From Atherinomorus stipes (taxonomy: Eukaryota; Chordata; Actinopteri; Atheriniformes; Atherinidae): 64,000 nt of DNA. Positions 49,574 through 59,924 of this stretch are shown here, one piece after another. The stretch is taken from positions 78,501-142,500 of the forward strand of contig JALJCO010007890.1 of the NCBI GenBank assembly GCA_023101725.1, given 5' to 3'. Below the pieces are notes generated by a model. The model was not told the origin of the DNA. It saw only the letters and a list, made by a program, of their open reading frames with translations, and did not search any database. The translations under genes were made by a program, and so were the position numbers. Every line of letters starts with the position of its first letter. The stretch's first letter is position 1.

Positions 49574-52099
49574 TAAATACTGGTGTTTGCTGTATTGATT
49601 GTAATTGAATTCAGGAATGAAAACTAAACTCACTGCTCAAGAAAAATAATTTTAATCAGAGTTATGCGTGTCCAGCATTGTTCCCCACAGAAGCCTTTTG
49701 TGCACAAAGTTGCCAGTTTGCACATGCTTTTCAGACGTACAAAAATATATGCAAAAAACAGCGAAGTGCAAACCATCTCACGGTTGATAAATGGCTTTAT
49801 GAGTGCTAAATTAATCCGTTGACATTTTCTCCACCCAACACACACACAATTGCATGTAAATGCCTCATATTGCATATTCATTGCAGCTGATGTGCCATCT
49901 TGACAGGACACGCTATTTAGCACCCCTGAAAGACGCTGCCACTTTTTACACATTGTGAGGAAATTAGTTTGAACATTTTTCTACATGTGCAATGACATTG
50001 CTTATGTTTTTATACACAAAAACCTTTGATAGAACCAGCTCTGAGAGAGAACATTACAAACATTATCATGCAGGTTTTATGTATAAGCAACAAAACAAGG
50101 CCCACTATGGTGGAGGAAAAGCATATACCCAGGTTCAGGACCACCATAGTGAATCTTTCCTCCTCCCTAAAATACCTTCTTACAGGAAGTAAATTGCAAG
50201 GATGTGTTGCCTGAAAACTGGTCAGAGAGTACTCTACTTAACACTTAGGCTATGTCCCCACAACTCTGAAGCCATTTCAGGTGTGAATACAGTGGCGAAA
50301 AATTAGATAAAGGCTTTACCATCCCCATGAAACTGCAGTAGTGCATACTGCAAGGCTACGGGTGACACTACCCCAAAGCTAGAACAAGACATAGCACGTG
50401 CAGAGATAAGGGCTCACCTCGTATAGCATGACATGCATATCAGCTTGCTGCCGCTGTTGATGGTACAGTCGCGCAATACACTTGGTAAAAGTGGCGCATT
50501 TTAGCTTTAAAAGCTATGAATAACTCAGGATTGTCTGGAGGAGCAGCACAGCACAGTTGGTCACCGACGCTATAATTGTTGTTGTGATTGGCGCCATGTT
50601 TGTCACACTGATGTCATATCCTCCAGTTGTGTGGCTACGCTGATGGTTGAGGTTTCAAACCTCCCCACTTTGGCACCTGATTTCAGACATGATCGGTTAA
50701 TGGAGGCTAATCCCTGGTTTTGTGGAAACGAAAAGGAAGATTTCTGCTGCAATTTGGAGTCAAAAAAGTATTACATTAAAGATGTGAACATGGCATTTTG
50801 ATGGGGATGTAAACACTTTTGACTTCCGCTGTATATAGGGGTTATGTAAAACAAAGAAGGAAGGACCAAAGTAAACAGTCAGGAAATCTCAAATGAAATA
50901 GTGCTGTTAAGTAAGTATTAACAAAACAAGGGTGATAAAAGTGGTGGCCAAATCCAGTGTCTCTTAAACAGAGAACTCAACAGAAAACAAAGATTTGAGA
51001 CATTTTTAAGTAATCAGTTGAAGCATTTTCTTGGGTGGATTTACTTACAGAGAAGGTGAATGTGATAAATCAGAGAAGGCAAAAAAACATGGAGATACAG
51101 TATGCAGCAAACATGGAGCTCCATGACCTTACTTGCCCCACAGAGACCTGGAGCAACTCCACAAATACACTCATTCAAGCTCATCTTTCGCGCAAATGAG
51201 CTGAGAGAATCAGGAAATAAACACTTAACAAACAAACCCAGCTGGTAAAACTAAATCTGTGTGTGTGTTTGCACCTGTACACTGCGGTGTATCCAGTACA
51301 ACTTTGATATGTGTGTGTGGGACTAATGCTGTAGGGCCATTACCCATTCAGGACAAAGAACATATGGGTTCCAGCACTCCATGTGTGTGTGTATGTGTGA
51401 CGCCTCAGGGGGAATTGGGTGTACTAAATGGGCCGAGGGCCAGTGTGATATTAGTGTCTTACTCTGGTGATTCCCTTTGCCATAAGTTTCATAATGATGA
51501 TGATGAAGATGAGTCATTTTACCCAACAACAGTGCAGTTTGTCATCCAAAAGGGCTCATGTCTGCACTACAGCTGATGCACCCGATTCTTTACTTTCCCT
51601 GTTCCCCTCTTTTGTCTCTCCCTCATTGCTTTCTTCCTTCTCTTTTTCCTGCTCATCCAATTTAAAATGACTTACAGGCATTAAGAAGTGTCTTCCTCCT
51701 TTAATTCCCTCACATAAACTATCAGAAAAGAGAGGGAAATAGTTGAGAAAGAAAACGAGAAATGAACACTTCTCTTTGTTACAGGAGCATGTAGAGAGCA
51801 GCAGTTATTAATGGGAGACAGTGTTGTGCAAGTTCAAAGTTCAGTTCACAGATTAACATGAACTAATTTATGGTCATATATCCCACTTTTTTCTTTATGA
51901 CCTCCCTTATGAAGGTGAATGCCTTGGTGGTGAATTATGACTTTCACAACCTTTAATAATGGCTTTAGATTTCTAACAATGTCTTCAAATTAATGAAGTT
52001 TGTCTTGAGGAGGAGAACTTAGGATGCATTTACACATAATAGTCTACTGATTTGGTATGATTAAGGACTGTTCAATTACAGTAGGTGTTGCAGTCCAAA

Positions 52100-53833
52100 G
52101 CCGTGTCTCAAACCGCACACTTGCCTGAGTGCACTGGAACGCAGTGCATCGTGCACTGTGTACTGTGTACTGTACTTTGTCTGTAGTGCACAATATTGTC
52201 GCTAAATGCTGACCTGAATAGAGAACTGCACTTATGGAAGTGATGGACTAGCATTGACCGCTAACGTGCGCTAACTCTACTGAGCTGGTACAACCGCAGC
52301 TTCAAACAAATGACCAGATCAAAACTGTCATCAGGGAGTGAACAGCTTGGTAGCATGCCACAATATACTGTACATTAGTAATTATGTCTGAATAATTTCA
52401 TAAACATTACTTGAATCAGTACAATACCGCCTCCGCTGCAGCATGCGTCGCCACCGCTTTTTTCTCCGCCATAATTCAGCTCTGAAAACAGTTTGAAAGT
52501 CCAGCCTCTTCCGTTACGTTAGCAAGATGCTGTCCGTGTAGTGCAAGAAGTGCGTTTCATTTTGCACAATGTTTTTTGCCATAATAGGGGATTATCACGC
52601 TTACCGGAAGTTCCCGGATTTTGACACTTCCTCTTCCGGGCCATGTTAACGACAGCCGTTCCTGCTATGTTATACTGTTTAAATCGTATAAACTCCAAAC
52701 ATACTTAAGTTTTCATTCTAGACTGAAGTGATACTGGATCAAAAGCTGGATCAAAGCGATCGATTTGCCGCGGTGAAGGGCCGAACTTTATAATAAAACA
52801 CACGTTTGTTTGTCGCCAGTGGGGCACAACACCGGCACTTCACAGCATGCTAGCATTAGCCAGCTAGCGTTTACTGACGTGCTTGAACATTGTGCGTCTT
52901 AAAACACACAAACATCTGAAAATCTGGTCTGTACCTCCCCGTTTCCAGTGGAACAACTGGGGACTGCCAAGAAAGGAGATGTTTTCAGATGCTTGTGTGT
53001 TTTCAGCCGCACAAAGTTAGGCACGTCATCAAGCTGGCTAATGCTAACCTGCTAACAATAGTCCGCCAGCTACTACTCTGTTAAACTTTGTAAATCGGAG
53101 AAACGCCAATGCCAAGTTTTCATTCCAGACTGAAGTGATGCTAAGGAAGAAGTGGATCAAAACGACCGATTCGCCGCGGTGAAGGACCGAACTTTATAAT
53201 AAAACGACACACGTTTGTTTGTGGCCGGCAGACTGTGCAGTCGTGTTAGCAGGTTAGCATTAGCCAGCTCGATAACGTGCCTAACTTTGTGCGGCTGAAA
53301 ACACACAATCATCTGAAAGCGTCTCTTTTCTTAGCAGTCCCCAGTTGTTCCTCTGGAAACGGGGAGGTACAGACCCGATTTTCAGATGTTTGTGTGTTTT
53401 AAGACGCACAATGTTAAGCACGTCAGTAAACGCTAGCTGGCTAATGCTAGCATGCTGTGAAGTGCCGGTGTCGTGCCCCACCGGCGACAAACAAACGTGT
53501 GTTTTATTATAAAGTTCGGCCCTTCACCGCGGTGAATCGATCGCTTTGATCCAGCTTTTGATCCAGTATCATTTCAGTCTAGAATGAAAACTTAAGTATG
53601 TTTGGAGTTTATCCGATTTAAACAGTATAACAGAGCAGGAACGGCTGTCGTTAACATGGCCCGGAAAAGGAAGTGTCAAAATCCGGGAACTTCCGGTAAG
53701 CGTGATAATCCCCTATAAGGGCAACATCCGGGTATTTTCAGAGCTCTGAATTTTGGCTTGAATGACAGTATGAACGCACTACACACTCAAAAATATAGTT
53801 TGAAGTGCTCAAGTGTGCGGTTTGAGACACGGC
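52100..53833. mobile_element. Middle MITE (GTGTCTCAAAC termini) interrupted by fold-back element
   Basis: Terminal repeats of about 23 bp are perfectly complementary (GCCGTGTCTCAAACCGCACA... at the left, its complement at 53811-53833). Without the 1,131-bp insertion the element is about 600 bp, close to the 570-bp uninterrupted copy at 36307-36876, which lies in the opposite orientation. Confidence 0.85.
52585..53715. mobile_element. 1.13-kb fold-back (long inverted repeat) transposon with TAA duplication
   Basis: Left arm 52585-53056 and right arm 53245-53715 are reverse complements over about 470 bp, with roughly 20 differences by eye. Terminal sequence is TAGGGGATTATCACGC. The spacer (53057-53244) contains a third, more diverged, direct copy of an arm segment: 53079-53228 resembles 52674-52822. 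TAA flanks both ends. The uninterrupted MITE at 36307 shows one TAA at that site, so TAA is the target duplication, as for PIF/Harbinger-type (TWA) elements. No transposase ORF is present. The arms carry GCTAGC/GCTAAC words and a TATAATAAAA box-like motif. Confidence 0.85.
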
Positions 53834-54475
53834 CCAAGTTTACTTTCATACTACACTTGCTCAACTGAACCAATTTTTTTTGATAACCCATCCCGTCCTC
53901 ACCAGATATGGCTCTGCAACCAGAACTACTGAAGGTGAAGACAGCCCAAACAGTGAACCACAAAAGTTGTTCATTTGTTTTTTAATGCAGGGCAACTTCT
54001 GTTTTGACTACATCAAAAACAAACAAACAAAAAAAACAAAAAAAAAAAAAAAAAAAAAAAAAACAAGGAGCGGCAACAAATCCTAGCATCTTAGGTTGTC
54101 AAGATCTTATCCTGAGCCATTTCTCCCAGCTATTGTTCTGCACACATATGTTTTAGTTGTGTTTACCTATAACGCCTTGCATAGTACCCTTAGTGTCATG
54201 CGTTGTAATCCACCAGCTTTTGATCCACAACAGAGTGGAGTTTCCCGTTCACTCCTCCCTAAAGGAACCACACTTTCTGCAAAAATGAACTAGGATTCTA
54301 ATCAGAATGGCTTGTGTGAATGCACCCTAAGTGTCTGTTAGCTAGTCATGGTTTTACTTTGGTCACAAATGTTTTGATCATTCAGCTTCAGTGACTGACA
54401 AGACAGCTTGCTTCCAATTGGATGTTGACAAAGCTGATGTGCTGGCCACTTCCTTCAGTCCCAGAGTACATGAAG

Positions 54476-54730
54476 TAATAATAATAATAATGGATTAGAT
54501 TCATGTTTCGCTTTTCAAGGCACTCAAAGTGCTCACAGTAGGTCCATTATTCATTCACTCCTCATTCATACTTGGTGATGGTAAGCTACTTATGTAGCCA
54601 CAGCTGCCCTGGGCAGACTGACGGAAGCGTGGCTGCCATTTTAGCCTACGGCCCCTCCGACCACCAACGGAACATTTACACACATTCATACACCAGTGGT
54701 ACCCCCACTGGAGGGCCACAGCCGCCCTGT
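54476..54730 (-). mobile_element. SINE/LINE-tail repeat (minus strand)
   Basis: Begins with an AATAATAAT run (a TTATTA tail on the minus strand), then CACTCAAAGTGCTCACAGTAGG. Next come the characteristic words TGTAGCCACAGCTGCCCTGG, CAGACTGACGGAAGCGTGGC and CACACATTCATACACCAGTG. It is a common teleost retroposon segment. The body beyond 54730 was not recognised. ORFs over it are shadows. Confidence 0.6.
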
Positions 54731-56455
54731 GGGTCAATAAGGAATAGTGCCCGAACAGGTGTCCATTATCAGAAATGAACAGATGACGCAGAGATGTGAA
54801 CTGTCCAATGCAAAGCATTAATTTCTGATAATAGACTTCCTTGAAGAGCATTATTCCACTTACTGTTTACCATGGTCCCTTAAAAAATAAATGTTAAGTC
54901 AGTTTCTGCACAACCTGCACAGAACCTGAAGCTTGGTTGACTGGCAACTGCTAATCAGGCCTAGTCAGTGGAGGGAAGTGAGACGACTGTTTAACGTTAT
55001 GTTACGTGATACAAAGTTTTGTTTCGGAGGGCACTGACAGAGCCCAATAAGCCTACAGGTTGCTTTAACAGTGATGCCCCATCATAGACATGATCTGGTG
55101 TCTCCAGCCCGGCATCTGAATCAAAACACAGCCGAGCCCCGCGTCTAACAAGCTAGTAAATAAAAAGCTTAGAAAAATATGTAGGGGCAGGGATCAGAAT
55201 AGGGAACTTGGAAATGGGGATGTGGTAACAGGACGCGGTAACAGGATGCTGTAATGGTACTCTGAAAAAGGACAAAACCTGCCCGTTACCTACACTCGTT
55301 AACTTTACCTGCACTGGTAAATTTAGTCTGCCCTGGCAAACAAGACCTACGCAAATAAAGTTGAACACGTTTATCAAATTTTCTTTTCCAAACCTGAACA
55401 AAGTAGTTCTTGTATCTGAACCAGAGCAGGTAAACCAGATCAACTCTGTACACTGCAAATCCACCAGGAGGGATCAAACTCTTTGCTCAAAGGCACTCCA
55501 GCAGCTGAGACACAGTTAAAACCTCAGCTGAACTTAGTTTCTTTGGCAGCTTTGGCAAAATAAAAGTGAAATCTCAAACTCTCCGAAGAGTTCGTGAAAA
55601 CAGCCGGTCTCCAGTGGCAGAATGTGCTGTTACACTGAGCTGACCCAGTTATTCTGATGTGTGTGTGCTTGTGTGTGTGTGTGTTTTTGCCATGGTAGAT
55701 GGATTCATCAGTTTTTCTCACGTTAGCAGATTTCTCATCTCTGATGGCATTGCTGGGAAACAATGTGTGAAATAACAGTTGTGTGTATTTGTTATTGTGC
55801 GTCCGTTAATGCAAAAGTGACTGTGTTTATGAGGACATCGTAACACCTCTGCCTCCTCCACAGAGATAGTTGTCATAGTGAGAGAAATCTCAAACATCAC
55901 ATCACATTGTTTGAATATCAGTTTGACTCTACATCCAACTAAGCTCCTTTACAAGTGTCTTTACAAAACATCAAAAGACAGAAGAGAAAAATGCACAAGG
56001 ACGTGGTTAGAACTGCACAGTCACACCTGCTTCACTCTGGAGCTTTTACTCTCCATTTTCTCACCAATGAGTCTCCAGTCACTAACTCCCAGTGAGGATG
56101 ATGGCAGTTAGCCAAATGGAGTTGGCCGACCTATAAAATCTCCATCCTGTGCCATAAAGCACCAACTAAAACACATTTAAACCGTAAGCTGTCAGAGAAA
56201 ATGTGTTTTATCTCGCAGTTTAGAACCTGCTGGGTGTGGATCCATTAAGACACTGATATGCTGTTCTGGTAACTTATGCCATAGAAAACTTATATGCAGT
56301 TTAACCATTGATGTTTACAACCAGTCGCTGTGTCATAAACTTGACATCCTGGGCGATGGTGGCTTCTTCCTGGGCTGTGGTTCAACCATTTTAGTTTGAT
56401 AGTGAGAAAAGAATCATACTGTAGTAGTGTGCTCTAATTGGAAAATATGAATATG

Positions 56456-56608
56456 AACCATTTTTGAACAAAGACACAAAGCTGACTGCCCATGAACAGG
56501 GATATGATTCTTGCTGTTGACATTCACATGGCCTCATCAGTGGAAAAGAGATCATAATATACCCCTAAAACCCTAGAAAAGGGAAACTTGTTGTCACGGC
56601 ACCTTTAA
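56456..56608 (-). mobile_element. MITE end (family of 26224), abutting exon 3
   Basis: This is the reverse complement of 26224-26378: CACGGCACCTTTAA at its right end, CATTCACATGGCCTCATCAGTG in the middle, TTTTTGAACAAAGACA at the left. It ends with TTAA at 56605-56608. Only one end is recognisable. The acceptor of the next ptprt exon lies 44 bp farther on. Confidence 0.7.
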
Positions 56609-56652
56609 TAAAATTGTGTCTGACCTCTTTCTTGGTCTTTGTGTGTTTGCAG

Positions 56653-56813
56653 GCTCGTTCATGGTGGTGAACGCATCAGGCCGTGCATCAGGGCAGAAGG
56701 CTCACCTGTACATGCCAACCCTCAAGGAGAACGACACCCACTGCATCGACTTCCTTTACTCTTTGTCCAGCCGAGACGGTGCCAGCCCGGGGACGCTCAA
56801 CGTCTACATCAAG
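56653..56813 (+). CDS. ptprt: ptprt exon (second MAM-domain exon, probably exon 3)
   Basis: Internal coding exon, with acceptor AG at 56651-56652 and donor GT at 56814. Its first two bases complete the glycine codon split from the exon at 15485-15610. Then follow 53 codons, ending in phase 0 (161 bp). The product includes [31 protein letters not shown] and [20 protein letters not shown] is the hallmark of the type-IIB MAM domain and holds its third conserved cysteine. There are two N-glycosylation sequons, NAS and NDT. The intron before it is 41,042 bp. The end of a MITE lies only 44 bp upstream, so the pyrimidine tract and probable branch point fall in a very short host-derived segment. Confidence 0.95.
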
Positions 56814-57847
56814 GTGTGTGTTTGTGAGCGTAAACCTGAGAGGGAGTGAGTGACAGGGAGAGATAGATTGACAGATGAAGTGACTGGTCGACTGAACGGG
56901 TAAACAAAGAGACAGACAGACTTCTGCTTTCAGTCATGGAGGGATGAAGTTAGCCTCGGGGCTCTGAGTGTGTGCTGTGTGTGAGAGAATGAATGATAGG
57001 TGAGTAAACAGACAAGCATCATCTATTCTCTTTTAGCAGGAATCAAGTTAGATCTTGTATGCTGCATTTGATAGTAGGGTAACTGGTGTTAGTATGTTTT
57101 ACACAAGCAATACTGTTTTCTTTTTTTCATCATTACAATAAACAGATAAGCTGGTATTGTAATAAATCACAATATTGTATGAAATGAGCAGTAATAAAGA
57201 GAAAAACAAGGGTCCGGGCACATTTTTTGTGAGTGTAGTTTGACAGAATATCTGCGTTTGTAACAGGACCTGCAAGAATGAATGTTTTATGTCACAGTGG
57301 AAAGGCAGAGATGGACATCTGGGTAGAATTTAGAAGAAGCCACGGCTGACGGATGAAGAGATGAAAGGACAGACGAGTGAGGGGAAAAAACTTGACAAAT
57401 GTAGAGGTGGATGAAAGGGATGAATAAATGAATCATGACATAAAGACTGTGATGAGGATATGGAAGGGAGAGTGTGAGGGGATTAAAATGCTCCAACTGG
57501 ATTTGAGAAGGAGCGACATGGAACCAGCTTATTGATAATTTTTCAAAGTAAAACAATATCCACACTTGGTAACAACCTAGAAATGACGTTTCAAGGACAG
57601 TTGGTAGCTACTTTGTTTGTGAAAAATGAACTAAAACAACCTGAGACAAAAGCTGTTAGTGACTGTAATCCTAATCCTTTTAACTGCACAGCCATAAATC
57701 GGTGCAGCTTTGAAATTTCAGGTATTCCTTTTAGGACTCAAATGATGTAGTTATGCTTTCTGAATTCAGCTCCTCTTCATGCTGTTCTTTTCATCTTTTT
57801 TTTTCTCTTTTTATGGAACTGTGTCTCTTTTCTCTGCCTGCCTGCAG
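56814..57847 (+). other. ptprt: ptprt intron 3 (1,034 bp)
   Basis: Complete phase-0 intron between two MAM exons, with a GTGTGTG donor and a pyrimidine-rich tract before CTGCAG. It is AT-rich with no repeat or ORF I recognise. It is about 40 times shorter than the preceding intron. Confidence 0.9.
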
Positions 57848-57958
57848 GTGAATGGAGGCGTTCAGGGCAACCCAGTATGGAACGCCTCTGATACTGTTAC
57901 TGAAGGCTGGGTGAAGGCTGAACTGGCCATTTCTACATTCTGGCCCAACTCCTACCAG
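57848..57958 (+). CDS. ptprt: ptprt exon (third MAM-domain exon, probably exon 4)
   Basis: Internal coding exon of exactly 37 codons (111 bp), phase 0 on both sides. The acceptor is a CTGCCTGCAG tract ending at 57847, and the donor GT is at 57959. The product starts [20 protein letters not shown] and contains [30 protein letters not shown] is shared by type-IIB phosphatases, while VTEGWVKAE fits PTPRT. It has one NAS sequon. The next family exon should start with a VIFE-like strand and hold the fourth MAM cysteine. I did not find it in the remaining 6 kb. Confidence 0.94.
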
Positions 57959-58597
57959 GTACATGGTCTTTGTGTCTTTGTTTGCATTAACACAAACATA
58001 CAGCAGGAAGAGGAGAAAATGATACACAATAAAACCAATGACACAATGATAAAGCTGTTTACTGTCTGAAACTACTTTCTCCACTAACGTGTAGAAGTCA
58101 TTATCCACTACTCATTTCTGAATATTTTGCTTCTAAACAGCCAGATTTTTCTTGTAATCTTTTAATGTGGTCTTGATCAACAGTTCTCCATCTTTTTGAA
58201 AATATTTCTAATTTATCCCTTGTATTTGACTAGTTTTTCACTCATTTTCAGTCCAGTCCTTTTATTTGGCTTTTTCAGAGGAAAACTGTTTAACATGCGT
58301 GAAACTGACCTATGAATGGTTTAAGCATTAAAAAGTTACCAAATTCATAAAAGAAACCAGAGTTGTACTGACACATAACAGATATCTTGGAGAAGCTCCA
58401 GCAGCTTGGCTCCAAGATGCTCCAATGCACCGTTTCTTAAGTTGCATCTCTGAAAAATACCAAAGATAACATGGTTTGACAGGCAGAAAACAATACTTTG
58501 CAGCAAAAAGGTGATTGCAAAAGAGTTGTTAGCTGAAAACATGGCATATCTCAGCAAAGCATACAGATGAACATGATCTGAATTGAATGTGATGTTC

Positions 58598-59895
58598 TTA
58601 AAGGTGCATTGCACAAGTGTAAATGTTAAATACTATTCTTTTCTTTCCTCCACATGCTCTTACAATTGACTGATGTGTAGAATTAGCCGATTTTTCCTCA
58701 CTGCGATGGCCTCTAATACTGTTTCTGAATGCTCAATGCAAGATATTTGGGTACAAAACCTCAAGGGGGCTCTTGTGGAGGAGACAAGCTGTGCATACTC
58801 GTTCGTCTGGCTGCACCTGCACCGGTGTTGTGTACTGCAGGTCCATGCATGTTGAGACAACACTAACTGCTGCTAAAAGATGGAGAGTGGGTGCCTCTCA
58901 AACCCCAGCTTAGACTACAGTAAGACAAAGAAAAAAAGGTTTGTCTTGTAAGACGAAGAGAACCAAACTGGAGTCTAACCCGTCCCCACGGCAGGGGGGC
59001 ATTTTTTGGCACAACACCGGTGGCACCAGAGTAAGACGGGAGTAAACAACCGAGCAGCTTTTTTTCTTTCTTTTTTTTAATTTCAGGGAGCTCCGATCCA
59101 GTCTAGGAATAAAACAGGACCCACAATTGGCTTTCTTCTTATTAACAATGTAAATGTGATGTTTGACAGAAATAAGGATGCATAATATTGCAATGCTAAG
59201 TTTTTAGCATGGAAAACTATGCTATGCAATATTTCTTTTTTTTTATATACTGGTATGATCCCCGAGGGGAAATTAGGGCTTTGCATTTTACCCATCTCTG
59301 TACTGTGAGTGTCAGAGAGCAGTGGGCTGCTACTTAAAGCGCCCGGGGAGCAGTTGATGGGGGGTTAAGGACCTTGCTCAGGGGTCCACAGTGGTTCACC
59401 CAGGGGTCGTGCCGGGAATTGAACCCGGGTCCTCTGCGCCTAAGCCCACGACACTACCATTGGGCTATCCACTCCCCCAAAGGTATTTGATATATGACAT
59501 ATGACAGCCATATGACTGTTCCCGGGGAAGAGATACACTTTTGTCAACTTGTTAAATTTTGTTGTTGCTGTAATTTTATAAGGTAATTCTGGTCTCAGCC
59601 TGTGATTCTAGATATTTGAACTACAAGCCAGCGTTAGCCCGTTGTTACCGTTAGCATGCAGTCCGTCAGTTTAGTCAACGATCAAACCGTAAACAACTTG
59701 CAGATTTATAACTATTACTTCAGTAGACATTGTGGCTCTAACTCTGGGCTCAGACTGAACATAATGTGGGTTAAATTAGAGACCAACGCAGTCGAAGCAG
59801 CTCACGCGTGTGCACAACATTAGCATTACTTCCACTTGTCGCCAGAGGGGGCAAACTTCTGGAAAAAACCTGGAACTTGCTGTGTACCCCTTTAA
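58598..59895. mobile_element. TTAA-target MITE with nested SINE
   Basis: The left end TTAAAGGTGCATTGCACAAG and right end CTTGCTGTGTACCCCTTTAA form an imperfect inverted pair with TTAA at both outer limits. A SINE is inserted at 59245-59478. The interior has a GTCGCCAGAGGGGGCAAAC word and GTTAGC-rich sequence (59633-59657). There is no transposase. Confidence 0.55.
59245..59478 (-). mobile_element. tRNA-derived SINE (better-preserved copy)
   Basis: On the minus strand it starts TGGGGGAGTGGATAGCCCAA. It has an A-box-like TAGCCCAATGG and a good B box GGTTCAATTCC (plus strand about 59415-59425). The body matches 1456-1723: GAGCAGTGGGCTGC and AGGACCTTGCTCAGGGGTC are shared. The head resembles a tRNA gene, but the fused LINE-like 3' body shows it is a SINE. 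Confidence 0.75.
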
Positions 59896-59924
59896 GAAAA
59901 AGACATAATGTTAATCCAGCCAAG

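Larger units (their letters stand above)
52019..54330. mobile_element. Outer element of triple-nested array (TTAGGRTGC termini)
   Basis: The left terminus TTAGGATGCATTTACACA and the complement of the right terminus TTAGGGTGCATTCACACA are inverted repeats with about two mismatches. About 578 bp belong to this element. The rest is the inserted MITE at 52100-53833. The right part holds an A-rich run (54036-54063). No clear target duplication was found, so the outer limits rest on the TIR alone. The terminus resembles that at 5021. Confidence 0.6.
15611..56652 (+). other. ptprt: ptprt intron 2 (41 kb, splits the MAM domain)
   Basis: Complete intron in phase 1, bounded by a GTAGGC donor and a TTTGCAG acceptor. 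Both sides encode contiguous MAM sequence sharing one split glycine codon. Its contents are the LINE, hAT, Tc1, SINE-like and MITE copies listed separately, two candidate regulatory segments at 19.3 and 21.4 kb, and microsatellites. In 15.6-17.85, 23.6-25.88, 27.3-29.6, 30.5-33.2, 33.9-36.3, 37.1-38.8, 39.5-41.5, 43.4-48.9, 49.6-52.0 and 54.8-56.4 kb I recognise no gene. Parts of 28.5-29.6 and 50.2-50.8 kb look like old MITE sequence but could not be bounded. Confidence 0.88.

Noticed and set aside
52835..53470. CpG-rich GCTAGC/GTTAGC stretch as a possible promoter or gene
   Set aside because: It belongs to the arms of the fold-back element. The only ORF (53281-53490, minus) is inside the palindrome and unrecognised.
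59400..59478. tRNA-like sequence with A and B boxes on the minus strand
   Set aside because: The acceptor stem does not close and a LINE-like body follows. It is the head of a SINE.
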